Part shown: positions 1 through 9,552 of the stretch, in pieces
How positions within the stretch are numbered: position 1 is the first letter of the stretch
How the letters are laid out: each line of letters opens with the position of its first letter
Assembly: GCF_900176135.1 (NCBI RefSeq)
Contig: NZ_FWWW01000070.1
Span: 62,058-126,057 of the forward strand
Length of the DNA stretch: 64,000 nt
DNA from: Hymenobacter roseosalivarius DSM 11622
Lineage (GTDB): Bacteria; Bacteroidota; Bacteroidia; Cytophagales; Hymenobacteraceae
Reading direction: 5' to 3'
Program-made: the position numbers and the translations under genes
Notes under the pieces: model-generated
Database searches by the model: none
Told to the model about the DNA's origin: nothing
Seen by the model: only the letters and a program-made list of their open reading frames with translations

Positions 1-2
1 TG

Positions 3-218
3 ACCGATTCACGCCAGTACACCCGCCACGTCGGCCGCAAATTGCAACTAAAGCTCGCTGATGGCACGGAGAAAACAGGTACTCTAGAAGCAATTGAGGC
101 TGAAGGCATTCAACTGACTGAGGAAATAAAAGAAAAGAGTAAAACCAAGACCCTGCCCGTCGCATTTATCCCCTTCTCAACTATCGCGGAGGCCCGGGTC
201 GTGATTTCATTTAAATAG
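3..218 (+). CDS. rimP: Ribosome maturation factor RimP, C-terminal part (5' end outside window)
   Basis: The frame beginning at base 3 is open for 71 codons and stops at TAG 216-218; the gene starts before the window. The visible part contains R-Q-Y-x-R-H-V-G-R, then a K-L-x-L-x-L-A-D-G-T segment and a final I-P-F-S-T-I-A-E-A-R-V-V-I-S-F-K, which matches the C-terminal SH3-like domain of RimP, a 30S maturation protein. Its place directly ahead of nusA and infB is the classical rimP-nusA-infB order and supports the call. The 171 bases to nusA hold no other gene and no obvious terminator, so co-transcription is likely. Confidence 0.85.
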   Translation, partial: TDSRQYTRHVGRKLQLKLADGTEKTGTLEAIEAEGIQLTEEIKEKSKTKTLPVAFIPFSTIAEARVVISFK

Positions 219-389
219 AAACGCAGGTTTTGGTGAATGAAGCCGGTTATTCGGATTTATTCGACCTCTGGGGGCAAATTTCCAGCCCTGGCAACTCTGT
301 TGCTTAACCAGTAATACCTGCTTAAATTAAAACTGCTGCTTGCTTTTCGCATCTGCGCAATCTCTTTAAATCTGCAAAATCTGTGATTT

Positions 390-1673
390 ATGAACAGCAA
401 CGTGCTAATTGAATCGTTCGCCGAGTTTGCCCGCTCCAAGAACATCGACCGTCCCACGATGATGAGCATTCTGGAGGACGTGTTTCGCACGATGATCCGG
501 AAAAAGTACACCACCGACGAGAACTTCGACGTAATTCTGAACGTGGACCAGGGTGACCTGGAAATCTGGCGCAACCGCGAAATCGTGGACGACAACTCCG
601 AGGATATCTGGGATTTTGATAAAATTCCGCTGACCGAAGCCCAGAAAATTGAGGCCGACTTTGAAGTAGGCGAACAAGTAGCCGAAGAAGTGAAGCTCGA
701 AGACTTCGGCCGCCGCGCCGTGCTTATGGCTCGTCAGACGCTGATTCAGCGGGTGAAAGATTTGGAGCGCGACCACCTCTACCAGCAATACAAAGACCAG
801 GTAGGCGAAATCGTGACCGGCGAAGTATACCAGGTATGGAGCCGCGAGGCGCTTATTCTGGACAAAGAGGAAAACGAGCTGGTACTACCCAAGTCCGAGC
901 AAATTCCAAAGGACCGTTATCGTAAAGGCGACAGCGTGCGCGCCGTGGTCCACCGCGTTGAAGTTATTAACGGTACGCCTAAAATTATCTTGTCGCGGGC
1001 TGCGCCGGCGTTTTTAGAGCGGTTGTTCGAGCAGGAGGTGCCCGAGATCTACGACGGCCTCATCACCATTAAAAACATCGTGCGCGAACCCGGCGAGCGA
1101 GCTAAAGTAGCCGTTGAAAGCTACGACGACCGCATTGACCCAGTTGGTGCTTGCGTAGGCATGAAAGGTGCTCGCATTCACGCCGTTGTGCGCGAGTTGG
1201 AGAACGAGAATATCGACGTTATCAATTACACTGATAACCTGGAGCTGTATATTCAGCGGGCTTTGTCGCCGGCCAAGATTGGCTCGATGAAGATTAATGA
1301 ACAAACTGGCCGGGTTTCGGTGTTCTTAAAGCCCGACCAGGTTAGTCTGGCCATTGGCCGCGGCGGTGCCAACATCAAATTGGCCAGCCGGTTGGTAGGA
1401 ATGGAAATTGATGTGTTCCGCGAAGCCGGTGACTACGACGAGGATATCGCCCTCGACGAGTTCCAGGATGAAGTTGAACCCTGGGTATTGGCTGAATTGA
1501 AGAAAATCGGCCTCGATACGGGCCGCGCCGTACTAGCCGTCAGCAAGGAAGATATTGTGCGCCGCACAGAGCTTGAGGAAGAGACTGTCGAGGATCTTTT
1601 CCGCATTATCAAGCAAGAATTCGACGACAACGAAGAACAAGAAGAGCAACCAAATTCCGGCGACGCGCAATGA
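390..1673 (+). CDS. nusA: Transcription termination/antitermination factor NusA
   Basis: 427 residues. NusA binds RNA polymerase and nascent RNA and controls pausing, termination and antitermination. The order is the RNAP-binding N-terminal domain (about 1-130), an S1 domain (about 135-203, beginning G-E-I-V-T-G-E-V), then two KH domains with GMKGARI near residue 259 and GRGGANIKLA near 324. After the KH2 domain there is a short helical region and a very acidic, Glu/Gln-rich tail, and no long AR repeats as in enterobacteria; this length is normal for Bacteroidota. The ATG at 390 gives the usual N-terminus. It sits between rimP and infB, and 122 bases separate it from infB. Confidence 0.97.
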   Translation: MNSNVLIESFAEFARSKNIDRPTMMSILEDVFRTMIRKKYTTDENFDVILNVDQGDLEIWRNREIVDDNSEDIWDFDKIPLTEAQKIEADFEVGEQVAEEVKLEDFGRRAVLMARQTLIQRVKDLERDHLYQQYKDQVGEIVTGEVYQVWSREALILDKEENELVLPKSEQIPKDRYRKGDSVRAVVHRVEVINGTPKIILSRAAPAFLERLFEQEVPEIYDGLITIKNIVREPGERAKVAVESYDDRIDPVGACVGMKGARIHAVVRELENENIDVINYTDNLELYIQRALSPAKIGSMKINEQTGRVSVFLKPDQVSLAIGRGGANIKLASRLVGMEIDVFREAGDYDEDIALDEFQDEVEPWVLAELKKIGLDTGRAVLAVSKEDIVRRTELEEETVEDLFRIIKQEFDDNEEQEEQPNSGDAQ

Positions 1674-1754
1674 GTGCGCGGCGGCCGGTCCGGCAAGGGC
1701 GTTGAATTGTGCCAAGCGGCGCGATTCGACGCCGTTCGGCAAGATTTAATATAG

Positions 1755-1762
1755 TACCTTTG
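1755..1762 (+). promoter_or_regulatory. Candidate Bacteroidota -7 element (TACCTTTG) ahead of infB
   Basis: TACCTTTG fits the Bacteroidota sigma-A -7 consensus TAnnTTTG and ends 33 bases before the infB ATG. No convincing -33 TTG/TTTG was seen at the right distance. It could give infB its own transcript in addition to read-through from nusA. Confidence 0.4.
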
Positions 1763-1795
1763 CACCTCAATACGAGTATCGTTCGCGAGCACAGA

Positions 1796-4700
1796 ATGGC
1801 GGAAGTAGCAACTAAACGGCTGAATCAGGCGGCCAAAGACCTGAACGTTGGATTATCCACAATTGTGGATTTTTTGGCGGGTAAAGGGCACCAGATCGAA
1901 AACAAGCCAACGACTAAGCTGACGGCTGAGCAGGTTTCCCTGCTTGACAAGGCCTTTGAGTCGTCGGCTCAGGATAAGATCGAAGCTGCCAAGCTTAGCC
2001 AGGCCAAGCGCCAGAGCGAGCTGGAGGCTTCTTCCCATGCCCGCCCCGAACCCGTGGCTCCCAAAGCCAATGGTATCTCTGCTGTGCCCGCCCCAGCCGA
2101 GGCACCTACCAAGCCAGCCGAAGAGATTCGGCCACTCGCACCCGTACCTGTGGTTGCGGAAGCCGCGCTTGCCCCGGCGCAGCCTGTTCCTCCGGCCCCC
2201 GAAGCACCAAAGGTGCCCGGCTTAAAGGTGTTGGGTAAGATTGAGCTAGACGCGAAAGGACGGCCTGTGCCTCCTCGGCCAGCCGCCGCGCCTACTCCGC
2301 CAGCGCCGGCCGCTGCGCCAGTACCAGTAATAGCTGATCCGGTTCCGGCCGTTGCTGCTACACCTGAACCAGCGCCTGCACCCATCGCACCAAAAGAAGC
2401 TGCTGTGCCCGCGCTGGCTCCTGTAGCCGAAGCAAAGCCCGCACCGGCCCCGGCCCCGGCACCTACACCAGTTTTGCCAGTTGAAGCTCCAACCCCCGTT
2501 GCGGCAACTCCGGCTCCTGCGACTTCAGATGAACCAGTGGCACCGACTGTCGAGGACAGTACAATCGTAGCTAAAGCCGATCAGCTGAAAGGTTTGACGG
2601 TGCTCGGTAAGATTGAACTACCTATGGACCCTTCGCGCCGTGGTGGTCGGGGTGCCCGCCCCGTCGCTTCGTCGGATGTGCGTAAGAGTGGTATAAACCA
2701 AGATAATAAGAAGAAACGCCAGCGCATTGCTATGCCCGGCTCGCCTGCTCCTGGCCAAGGAGGTCAGGGGGGGCAAGGTGGCCAGCAGGGCGGTGGTTAT
2801 CAGGGTAACCGACCAAATAATACTCCTGGCCAGCCGCGTCCCGCCGGTGGTCAGGGTGGTCCTCGCCCCGGTGGTCCTGGTCCTCGCCCCGGCCAGCCAG
2901 GGCAGAATCAAAATGCCCCCCGGCCGGCTCCCGCAGTCAATAACCCGGAGCAGAACGACAAGCAGATTCAGGAGCAGATCAAAGCCACGTTGGCCAAGCT
3001 CAGCGGTGGTCGTGGTGGCAACCAGAACAACCGAGCGAAGTATCGCCGCGACAAGCGGGCGGGCGGCGCAGAGGATCGGGAAGCTCAGCGCGCTCAAAAC
3101 GAACTGGACGCTAAAACACTGAAGGTTACCGAATTTATTTCGGCCAATGACTTGTCGTCCCTCATGGACGTATCAGTCAACGAAGTAATCAAGGTGTGCC
3201 TGAACATGGGCATGTTCGTTTCCATCAACCAGCGTCTCGACGCGGAAGCTATCACGGTTGTTGCCGACGAGTTTGGCTACGACGTGGAATTCCTGTCGGC
3301 GGAGGAAGAAGATACGGATGTTACTATTGAAGATAATGAGGCGGATTTAGCCCCTCGTGCCCCCATTGTTACCATCATGGGTCACGTTGACCACGGTAAA
3401 ACGTCGCTGCTTGATTATATTCGGAATGCGACGGTAGCTAAAGGCGAGGCCGGCGGTATCACCCAGCACATCGGTGCCTACGACGTAATGACGGCTTCTA
3501 ATAAGCGCGTTACCTTCCTCGATACACCGGGTCACGAAGCCTTTACGGCTATGCGTGCCCGTGGTGCTAAGGTGACGGACATTGCCATCATCGTAATTGC
3601 GGCGGACGACTCCGTGATGCCGCAGACGCGGGAAGCCATTAACCACGCGCAAGCGGCTGGAGTGCCCATCGTTATTGCGATGAACAAGATTGACAAGCCC
3701 GGTGCTAACTCCGAAAAGATTCGGGAGGAGCTGTCGGCCATGAACATCTTGGTGGAAGAGTGGGGCGGCAAATACCAGTCGCAGGAAGTATCAGCTAAGT
3801 CGGGCCTCGGCGTAGAAGACTTGCTGGAGAAGGTATTGCTGGAAGCCGAATTATTGGAGCTGAAAGCCAATCCCGACCGCAATGCAGTCGGTACCGTTAT
3901 CGAAGCCATGCTGGATAAAGGTCGTGGCTACGTAACAACGGTGCTGGTGCAAACAGGTACGCTGCACGTAGGCGACGTTGTGCTGGCTGGTCCGCACTAC
4001 GGCCGCGTGAAAGCCATGACCGACCACCGCGGCAAGAAAATGAAGTCAGCTGGTCCGGCCACGCCGGTGCAGGTGCTCGGTCTAACCGGTGCTCCGCAGG
4101 CTGGCGACAAGATTCAGGTGATGGAAACTGAGCGTGAAGCTCGTGAGCTTGCCACCCAGCGTCAGCAGCTCTCGCGTGAGCAGAGCATGCGTACCAAGAA
4201 GCACATTACCCTCGACGAGATTGGTCGCCGCCTGGCTATCGGTTCGTTTAAGGAGTTGAACGTGATTGTAAAAGGTGACGTGGACGGCTCGGTAGAAGCC
4301 CTGTCGGATTCGTTGTTGAAGCTTTCTACTCCGGAGGTAAAGGTGAATATCCTCGCCAAAGGCGTGGGAGCTATTTCCGAATCGGACGTACTGTTGGCTT
4401 CGGCCTCCGATGCCATCATCATTGGCTTCCAGGTTCGTCCTTCGCAGAGTGCCCGCAAGCTGGCCGAGCAGGAGCAGATCGATATTCGCCTGTACTCGAT
4501 CATCTACAATGCTATCAACGAGGTGAAAGATGCCATGGAAGGCATGCTGGCTCCGTCGGTGCAGGAGACAGTGGTGGCCAATGCCGAGGTTCGTCAGGTC
4601 TTCAACATCACCAAAGTGGGCGCTATTGCCGGCTGTATGGTGACGGAAGGTACTTTCACCCGCCGAACCCGAGTACGTGTCGTGCGCGACGGTATCGTGG

Positions 4701-4861
4701 TGTACGCCGGCGAAATTCAGGACCTCAAGCGTTACAAAGACGATGTGTCGGAAGTGCGCCAGGGCTATGAGTGCGGTATCTCGGTGAAAAACTTTAATGA
4801 TCTGCGCGAGGGCGACAACATCGAAGGTTTCGAGGAAAAAGAAGTGAAGCGGACGCTGTAA
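1796..4861 (+). CDS. infB: Translation initiation factor IF-2
   Basis: 1021 residues from the ATG at 1796; the upstream in-frame extension is not protein-like and the chosen start gives [10 protein letters not shown], the normal IF2 N-terminus. IF-2 is the GTPase that places initiator tRNA on the 30S subunit. An N-terminal IF2_N domain (1-55) is followed by a long Pro/Ala-rich linker (about 90-270), then a Gly/Gln/Pro-rich stretch (about 310-380) and a second IF2_N-like segment (about 445-500). The GTPase core carries GHVDHGKT near 529, DTPGHE near 577 and NKID near 629; domains II-IV follow. The low-complexity linker is long but typical of the phylum. A strong terminator follows 27 bases after the stop. 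Confidence 0.97.
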   Translation: MAEVATKRLNQAAKDLNVGLSTIVDFLAGKGHQIENKPTTKLTAEQVSLLDKAFESSAQDKIEAAKLSQAKRQSELEASSHARPEPVAPKANGISAVPAPAEAPTKPAEEIRPLAPVPVVAEAALAPAQPVPPAPEAPKVPGLKVLGKIELDAKGRPVPPRPAAAPTPPAPAAAPVPVIADPVPAVAATPEPAPAPIAPKEAAVPALAPVAEAKPAPAPAPAPTPVLPVEAPTPVAATPAPATSDEPVAPTVEDSTIVAKADQLKGLTVLGKIELPMDPSRRGGRGARPVASSDVRKSGINQDNKKKRQRIAMPGSPAPGQGGQGGQGGQQGGGYQGNRPNNTPGQPRPAGGQGGPRPGGPGPRPGQPGQNQNAPRPAPAVNNPEQNDKQIQEQIKATLAKLSGGRGGNQNNRAKYRRDKRAGGAEDREAQRAQNELDAKTLKVTEFISANDLSSLMDVSVNEVIKVCLNMGMFVSINQRLDAEAITVVADEFGYDVEFLSAEEEDTDVTIEDNEADLAPRAPIVTIMGHVDHGKTSLLDYIRNATVAKGEAGGITQHIGAYDVMTASNKRVTFLDTPGHEAFTAMRARGAKVTDIAIIVIAADDSVMPQTREAINHAQAAGVPIVIAMNKIDKPGANSEKIREELSAMNILVEEWGGKYQSQEVSAKSGLGVEDLLEKVLLEAELLELKANPDRNAVGTVIEAMLDKGRGYVTTVLVQTGTLHVGDVVLAGPHYGRVKAMTDHRGKKMKSAGPATPVQVLGLTGAPQAGDKIQVMETEREARELATQRQQLSREQSMRTKKHITLDEIGRRLAIGSFKELNVIVKGDVDGSVEALSDSLLKLSTPEVKVNILAKGVGAISESDVLLASASDAIIIGFQVRPSQSARKLAEQEQIDIRLYSIIYNAINEVKDAMEGMLAPSVQETVVANAEVRQVFNITKVGAIAGCMVTEGTFTRRTRVRVVRDGIVVYAGEIQDLKRYKDDVSEVRQGYECGISVKNFNDLREGDNIEGFEEKEVKRTL

Positions 4862-4888
4862 AAAGCAGCTGACTGAACGTAAGTCAAC

Positions 4889-4923
4889 AAAAAGCCCCCC
4901 AACATACCGTTGGGGGGCTTTTT
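4889..4923 (+). terminator. Intrinsic terminator after infB
   Basis: Perfect 14-bp stem (AAAAAGCCCCCCAA at 4889-4902 with TTGGGGGGCTTTTT at 4910-4923), 7-base loop, followed by the T-run built into the stem. This AAAAAGCCCCCC design recurs at 5761, 20570, 21592 and 60065 and is the house style of this genome. Confidence 0.9.
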
Positions 4924-4963
4924 ACGTTTAACCAAAAGCCGTAACGCTCGCCGCGGAATCGCT

Positions 4964-4971
4964 TAGCTTTG
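4964..4971 (+). promoter_or_regulatory. Candidate -7 element (TAGCTTTG)
   Basis: TAGCTTTG matches TAnnTTTG and lies 57 bases before the ATG of the outer-membrane barrel gene at 5029, directly after the infB terminator, so a new transcription unit is expected here. Confidence 0.5.
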
Positions 4972-5028
4972 CGGTAGACTATTTTACCTACTGCGCCGGC
5001 GTTGCTGTGCCGACTGCCTTTACTACTT

Positions 5029-5754
5029 ATGAGAGCTTTTTCGCTTCTGCTTTGCCTTCTGCTTTGGGTAAGCCTGACCTCACTAGCGTTGGCTCAGACT
5101 GCCCGGCGACCCGCAGCCAAGCCCCCAACCAACAAACCAGCTCCAAAGCCATCAAAGTCAGCTTCACCTCGTGTTGAGGTCCCGGCTGACGACGAAATTC
5201 CACCTCTCGATACCCGCTTCCCCGAGCTGTTTACCCCCGAAAGCACGCCTACCTTTCGTAAAGGCTACTCGATACTGAATCTGGGACTGGGACTGTTGAG
5301 CCCTAATAATGGCTATGATTTGTTTGGAAGCCTGAAAAGTGCGCCGGCACTTACGCTGTCTTATGACCGCGGCGTAGTAGAAGGCATCGGGCCAGGCACC
5401 ATTGGTCTGGGGGGCATCATTGGCTACAAAGGCTACCGCTATGACTTTCCCAACACAGACGAAAAAGCCACCTGGACCGACATTGTAGTAATGGGCCGCG
5501 GTACCTACCACTACAACTTCACCACCAATCCACAACTTGATACGTATGGTGGCATTAGTTTAGGGATTCGGGCTAATTTTTATAAAAACGACGTTTCGCC
5601 CGACCGTGATCGTTACAATGGCGATGGGCTGCACTTAGCGTATGGGCTGTTTGCCGGGGCGCGCTATTATCTCACCGAGCGGTTTGGGGCTTTTGGGGAA
5701 GTCGGCTATGATATGTCATACCTGAAGCTAGGGCTCACCTATCGATTTCAGTAA
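5029..5754 (+). CDS. Small outer-membrane beta-barrel protein
   Basis: 241 residues. I start at ATG 5029, which gives a clean Sec signal peptide (M-R-A-F-S-L-L-L..., cleavage after ...S-L-A-L-A-Q); the longer in-frame TTG start would bury it. After a Pro/Lys-rich linker (about 24-60) the protein has alternating Gly/aromatic strands such as YSILNLGLGLLSP, GTIGLGGIIGYKGYRY and GLFAGARYYLTERFGAFGEV and ends in L-T-Y-R-F-Q, with the terminal aromatic typical of an 8-10-strand OmpA/OmpX-like barrel. The substrate is unknown. It is a single-gene unit with its own promoter and a bidirectional terminator 6 bases after the stop. Confidence 0.8.
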   Translation: MRAFSLLLCLLLWVSLTSLALAQTARRPAAKPPTNKPAPKPSKSASPRVEVPADDEIPPLDTRFPELFTPESTPTFRKGYSILNLGLGLLSPNNGYDLFGSLKSAPALTLSYDRGVVEGIGPGTIGLGGIIGYKGYRYDFPNTDEKATWTDIVVMGRGTYHYNFTTNPQLDTYGGISLGIRANFYKNDVSPDRDRYNGDGLHLAYGLFAGARYYLTERFGAFGEVGYDMSYLKLGLTYRFQ

Positions 5755-5760
5755 GATGCC

Positions 5761-5795
5761 AAAAAGCCCCCTATACTTAATCTAGGGGGCTTTTT
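5761..5795. terminator. Bidirectional intrinsic terminator
   Basis: Stem AAAAAGCCCCCTA (5761-5773) / TAGGGGGCTTTTT (5783-5795), with T-runs on both strands. It separates the convergent barrel gene (+) and the small secreted-protein gene (-). Confidence 0.88.
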
Positions 5796-5814
5796 TAATT
5801 AAGGAGAAGCGATA

Positions 5815-6258
5815 CTAGTTAAAAAACAGGAAACCCTTGCGCTTTTTGTGCTTAAGCGGTTTGCCTTTCGGATCAATGCCGGGCGCGGCATGCGAAAGCC
5901 CACGCTTCTGCTTGGCCGTCCCGATGCGCTTGTCTTTAAATTTTTTGACCGTGAAGCCGCCCGTACCTTTGTCGTACTGACGAGCCGGGCCAGAGCCGCG
6001 GCCGAAGCTGGTATTGGCCGTGCTACCCCCGGAGCGCGCCTCCAGAATCTCTAATTGCTGGTCACGCTTCGCCTCATCGGGGTTCATATTCATGCGGCGC
6101 TGCATGCGCGCTACATCCGCCGGCTCGTCTTTCGATTTCTGCTTGCGAGGCTTAGCCCCAGCCTCCTGATCGGGCGTAGGGGGCGAAACCTGCGCGTGAG
6201 CAGGCGCAATGAACAGACCAGAAAGTGCCAGCACCGCGCCAGCCAGAAACTTTTTCAT
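5815..6258 (-). CDS. Small secreted basic protein of unknown function
   Basis: 147 residues with a Sec signal peptide (M-K-K-F-L-A-G-A-V-L-A-L-S-G..., cleavage near A-H-A-Q, residue 23). The mature part is low in hydrophobics and rich in Lys/Arg/Gly/Pro: an acidic/basic segment at about 30-75, a Gly/Ser segment, then a repeated Lys-rich tail (K-P-L-K-H-K-K-R-K-G-F-L-F-F-N). I recognise no domain. The basic tail suggests binding to nucleic acid, acidic polysaccharide or the cell envelope, but that is only inference. It is transcribed alone toward the shared terminator at 5761. Confidence 0.6.
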   Translation of the reverse strand: MKKFLAGAVLALSGLFIAPAHAQVSPPTPDQEAGAKPRKQKSKDEPADVARMQRRMNMNPDEAKRDQQLEILEARSGGSTANTSFGRGSGPARQYDKGTGGFTVKKFKDKRIGTAKQKRGLSHAAPGIDPKGKPLKHKKRKGFLFFN

Positions 6259-6454
6259 GCAGAAAGGTAAAGAGAAGAATAGCTACTAAACGACGGATGG
6301 GCAACTTTCGTACCCGTCCCGGCAACGGGGCCTGCCTAAAGTTAGTTTCAAACGTCTGAAACTTGTAGGAGTGACTATTAGCCTGAATTTCTTTGGATTA
6401 GTTGCTTTTTTCTGAGCCATCAAGGTTATCCCAATAAACCGTAACACGAAAAGG

Positions 6455-6495
6455 TCCCCAAGCCTAAGATTATCTTTCCGCTGGGGAGCTTTTTT
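6455..6495. terminator. Weak hairpin terminator downstream of mscL
   Basis: TCCCCA (6455-6460) pairs with TGGGGA (6482-6487), extended by a GC/GC pair after a 1-base bulge. A T-run follows on the + strand and a shorter one on the minus strand. It lies just past the 3' end of mscL and is less regular than the other terminators in the window. Confidence 0.45.
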
Positions 6496-6519
6496 GATGT
6501 TAACAGAGAGAAGTCTGGA

Positions 6520-6942
6520 TTAGGGCCGGCGTAGGGAGTCGCGAATTTCCATGAGCAAAGCCTGATCCTTAGTCGGGCCTGGGTCGTTCACGGCTACTAC
6601 TTCCGTAGGCTGGCGGAAGCGGTTAGCAAAGCGCACAATCAGGAAAACGCAGAAGGCAATTATGAAGAAGTAAATGACTGCGTTCAGAAACAGCCCAAAG
6701 TTCAGTGTTGCGGCACCCGCTTCCTTAGCGGCTTCAATGGTAGCATACGACTCCCCATCAACAGCTACAAACCAGTTTTTAAAGTCGACGCCGCCCGTAG
6801 CCAAACCAATAATAGGCATCAGAATATCCTCGGTCAAAGACGTGACGATTTTGCCAAAAGCAGCGCCGATAATGACGCCTACTGCCAGATCAAGCACGTT
6901 GCCCTTGGCGATGAACTCTTTGAATTCAGAAACTACGCTCAT
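6520..6942 (-). CDS. mscL: Large-conductance mechanosensitive channel MscL
   Basis: 140 residues, the normal MscL length. The protein is a homopentameric inner-membrane channel that opens under membrane tension to release solutes on hypo-osmotic shock. It shows the N-terminal amphipathic helix (S-E-F-K-E-F-I-A-K-G-N), the conserved first membrane helix VLDLAVGVIIGAAFGKIV (about 16-33), a periplasmic loop with D-F-K-N-W, and a second membrane helix (about 80-105, A-V-I-Y-F-F-I-I-A-F-C-V-F-L-I-V-R). A charged C-terminal helix follows. It appears to be monocistronic. Confidence 0.95.
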   Translation of the reverse strand: MSVVSEFKEFIAKGNVLDLAVGVIIGAAFGKIVTSLTEDILMPIIGLATGGVDFKNWFVAVDGESYATIEAAKEAGAATLNFGLFLNAVIYFFIIAFCVFLIVRFANRFRQPTEVVAVNDPGPTKDQALLMEIRDSLRRP

Positions 6943-7047
6943 ACGATTAGAAGTTGAATGGGGAGGTTTGAATAAATATATAAGTATTTACTTAGATCAG
7001 GTCAACAGTGTCGGCTGCTGGTAAATAGGCCCCCAATGGTTTTACTT

Positions 7048-7055
7048 TATCTTTG
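7048..7055 (+). promoter_or_regulatory. Candidate -7 element (TATCTTTG) of the enoyl-CoA hydratase gene
   Basis: A TATCTTTG match to TAnnTTTG, 31 bases before the ATG at 7087, in the divergent gap between mscL and the hydratase gene. Confidence 0.5.
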
Positions 7056-7086
7056 CGGCCATTCCGTTTTGCCCCGCCCTAACACC

Positions 7087-7875
7087 ATGACTACTTTCGA
7101 CAACTTACTACTCGACCTCGATGCCGCTTCGGGCATTCTGACTATCACCCTGAACAGGCCCACCAAACTCAATGCCCTGAATAGCGCCACCATCAGCGAT
7201 ATTCACGGAGCTATGCAGCAAGCCCTCGACGATGATCAGGTGCGGGGTATTATTCTGACGGGCAGCGGCGAAAAAGCCTTCGTAGCGGGTGCCGATATTG
7301 CCGAGCTGTCGGGGCTGAATGACATCAGTGGGCGTTGCTTTGCCGAGCAGGGGCAGGATGCTTTCTGCCTGATTGAGGAAAGTACGAAGCCCGTTATTGC
7401 CGCCGTCAATGGCTTTGCTTTGGGCGGTGGGGCCGAGTTGGCTATGGCCTGCCATCTGCGGGTAGCCAGCGAAAATGCCCGCTTTGGCCAGCCCGAGGTA
7501 AACCTGGGCTTGATTCCGGGCTACGGCGGCACCCAGCGCTTAGCGCAATTAGTAGGGAAAGGAAAAGCCCTGGAAATGATGCTCACCGGCGACCCTATCA
7601 AGGCCGACGAAGCGTTGCGCTTAGGGTTGGTTAATCATGTAGTACCGCAAGCTGAGCTACTTTCCTTTTGCCAGCAGCTGCTAACGCGTATTCTCAGCAA
7701 AGCTCCTTTAGCCGTAGGCTTGGTTATCGACTGCGTAAACGCTTATTATGACTCCGAGCGCCACGGCTACCAGACCGAAGCTAACTCTTTCAGCAGGTGC
7801 TGCGGCTCCGACGACTTTCGCGAAGGCACCAGCGCTTTCCTCGATAAGCGCCCGGCGTCTTTCACGGGAAACTAA
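7087..7875 (+). CDS. Enoyl-CoA hydratase/isomerase family protein
   Basis: 262 residues from ATG 7087; an upstream in-frame ATG would run through the promoter. Crotonase fold: hydration of trans-2-enoyl-CoA in fatty-acid beta-oxidation is the usual reaction. Visible signatures are the oxyanion-hole segments GEKAFVAGADIAEL and ALGGGAELAMACHLRVAS and the two catalytic-glutamate contexts (G-G-G-A-E-L and F-G-Q-P-E-V-N-L-G-L-I-P-G-Y-G-G-T-Q-R-L), so both Glu residues of a true hydratase are present. The flippase gene follows 12 bases after its stop, so the two are probably co-transcribed, although no functional link is obvious. Exact acyl-CoA specificity cannot be told. Confidence 0.9.
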   Translation: MTTFDNLLLDLDAASGILTITLNRPTKLNALNSATISDIHGAMQQALDDDQVRGIILTGSGEKAFVAGADIAELSGLNDISGRCFAEQGQDAFCLIEESTKPVIAAVNGFALGGGAELAMACHLRVASENARFGQPEVNLGLIPGYGGTQRLAQLVGKGKALEMMLTGDPIKADEALRLGLVNHVVPQAELLSFCQQLLTRILSKAPLAVGLVIDCVNAYYDSERHGYQTEANSFSRCCGSDDFREGTSAFLDKRPASFTGN

Positions 7876-7887
7876 GCATTTTATAGG

Positions 7888-9405
7888 ATGAGCGTCGCCA
7901 AGAAGCTGGCCAGCCAGACGGCTGTGTACGGCCTAAGCAGCATATTGGGGCGGGCGCTTACGTTCGCACTAGTGCCGCTGTACACGGCCAGGTTTGCGCC
8001 GGGCGAGTACGGTATCGTCACTGATCTGTATGCCTACGTAGCCTTCCTGAATATCGTGTTCACTTATGGGATGGAAACGGCCTATTTTCGCTTTGCCAAC
8101 CGCCTTGGCACCGACCGGCAGCAGCTGTATAATCAAGTAATGAGCATATTGTTGAGCACCAGTATGTTGCTCAGCGGCTTTCTTGTTCTGGTAGCCGGCC
8201 CCTTAGCTGAAGTGCTCCGCTACCCCGACCGCGCCACCTATATCGTGTGGCTGGCAATCGTGCTGGGCCTCGATGCGGTAGTAGCGTTGCCTTTCGCCCG
8301 CCTGCGCCTGGAGAATAAAGCCAGGAAATTTGCTGCCGTGCGCTTTACAAATACGCTGGTAAACGTGGGCTTGTCGTTGTTTTTTATTGTGTTCTGCCGT
8401 GATGTATACGAGGGGCATCTGCTACCTGAGCTAAGGCCCTTGATAGCGCGGATCTACAATCCAGAGTTGGGAGTAGGCTACATCTTTCTGATCAATCTGA
8501 TAGCCAACGCTCTTTATATTCCGCTGCTTTGGCGCGAGCTGCTGGATTTTCGCTTCCGGCTGAGCCTGGCTCCGTTGCGGCCTATGCTCAAGTATGCTTA
8601 TCCGCTGATGCTGATGGGCTTGGCAGGGATGGTGAATGAGGTAATCGATCGTATCCTGCTTAAATATTGGCTGCCCGAAGGTTTCTATCCCGGTCAATCT
8701 AACCTGACGGCTGTCGGTATTTATGGGGCTTGCTACAAGCTGGCCATTTTTATGTCACTAGTCATTCAGGCGTTTCGGTACGCGGCGGAGCCTTTCTTCT
8801 TTTCGCAGGCCGCCGATAAGAATTCGCCGGCTACGTTTGCTGTCGTTCTGAAGTGGTTTACGCTCTGCTGCGCCGTTATTTTCGTGGTCATCAGCGTCTT
8901 CATTGAAGACTTTGGCTTGCTGCTGCGCAGCCCCGAGTACCGCACGGGCCTCGCGATAGTGCCAATTCTGCTGCTGGCTAACTTGTTTCTGGGGGTATAT
9001 TATAACTTATCCGTCTGGTTTAAGCTTACCGACAGAACCTACTTCGGTACGTATATCAGCGTCGGTGGAGCCATACTAACTGTCGTGCTCAACCTGCTGC
9101 TGATTCCGATAATGGGCTACATGGGTAGTGCCATCGCCACGCTGGCCTGCTACTTTATGATGGCTGCTATTTGCTGGTGGCTGGGCAACCGCTATTTTCC
9201 CGTGCCTTACCCCGTGCTGCGCATCAGCGCGTGGCTGCTGCTAGCCGTTGGCCTGGTAGCCGCTACGTGGTTTATCGATATTGAAAACTACTGGCTGCGG
9301 CATGCTTTTCATTTGTTGGTATGCGTAGCCTTTACGGGGGGCATTTTTTTAGTCGAGCGCGCTGACCTGACCCGAAAGCCTCAGCTCCAAGTTAAGCAAG
9401 CGTAA
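7888..9405 (+). CDS. Polysaccharide flippase (Wzx/MATE-like, MOP superfamily)
   Basis: 505 residues, very hydrophobic, with about 12-14 predicted membrane helices starting right after S-V-A-K-K-L-A-S-Q-T-A-V-Y-G-L-S-S-I. The N-terminal pattern (T-A-R-F-A-P-G-E-Y-G-I-V-T-D-L-Y-A-Y) is that of oligosaccharide flippases (PST/Wzx), which move lipid-linked sugars across the inner membrane. The gene begins the run flippase - dut - nucleotidyltransferase - TPR - DUF4292 - M23, an order I associate with other Cytophagales. Its cargo (O-antigen, capsule or peptidoglycan-like precursor) cannot be read from the sequence. Confidence 0.88.
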   Translation: MSVAKKLASQTAVYGLSSILGRALTFALVPLYTARFAPGEYGIVTDLYAYVAFLNIVFTYGMETAYFRFANRLGTDRQQLYNQVMSILLSTSMLLSGFLVLVAGPLAEVLRYPDRATYIVWLAIVLGLDAVVALPFARLRLENKARKFAAVRFTNTLVNVGLSLFFIVFCRDVYEGHLLPELRPLIARIYNPELGVGYIFLINLIANALYIPLLWRELLDFRFRLSLAPLRPMLKYAYPLMLMGLAGMVNEVIDRILLKYWLPEGFYPGQSNLTAVGIYGACYKLAIFMSLVIQAFRYAAEPFFFSQAADKNSPATFAVVLKWFTLCCAVIFVVISVFIEDFGLLLRSPEYRTGLAIVPILLLANLFLGVYYNLSVWFKLTDRTYFGTYISVGGAILTVVLNLLLIPIMGYMGSAIATLACYFMMAAICWWLGNRYFPVPYPVLRISAWLLLAVGLVAATWFIDIENYWLRHAFHLLVCVAFTGGIFLVERADLTRKPQLQVKQA

Positions 9406-9540
9406 TTCTGGAAATAAAAGCATTAAAAAAGCCCCCCAGTCGTCAACCTAGCTCTTAGCTCACTGCTTTTAGCAGGGCGCGCCCTATATTCGTTTGCCTA
9501 TCACTAATCGCTCATAAATCGTTTAATCTGCCATTCGGTT

Positions 9541-9548
9541 TATCTTTG
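9541..9548 (+). promoter_or_regulatory. Candidate -7 element (TATCTTTG) abutting the dut start
   Basis: TATCTTTG ends only 4 bases before the ATG of dut at 9553. With the usual 4-7 bases between the -7 element and the transcription start, the mRNA would begin at or a few bases from the start codon, so the transcript would be leaderless or nearly so. Confidence 0.5.
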
Positions 9549-9552
9549 TTGC

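Noticed and set aside
2041-2950. Low-complexity Pro/Ala and Gly/Gln repeats as a possible inserted element in infB
   Set aside because: Long disordered linkers between IF2_N and the G domain are usual for Bacteroidota IF-2 and the frame is continuous.
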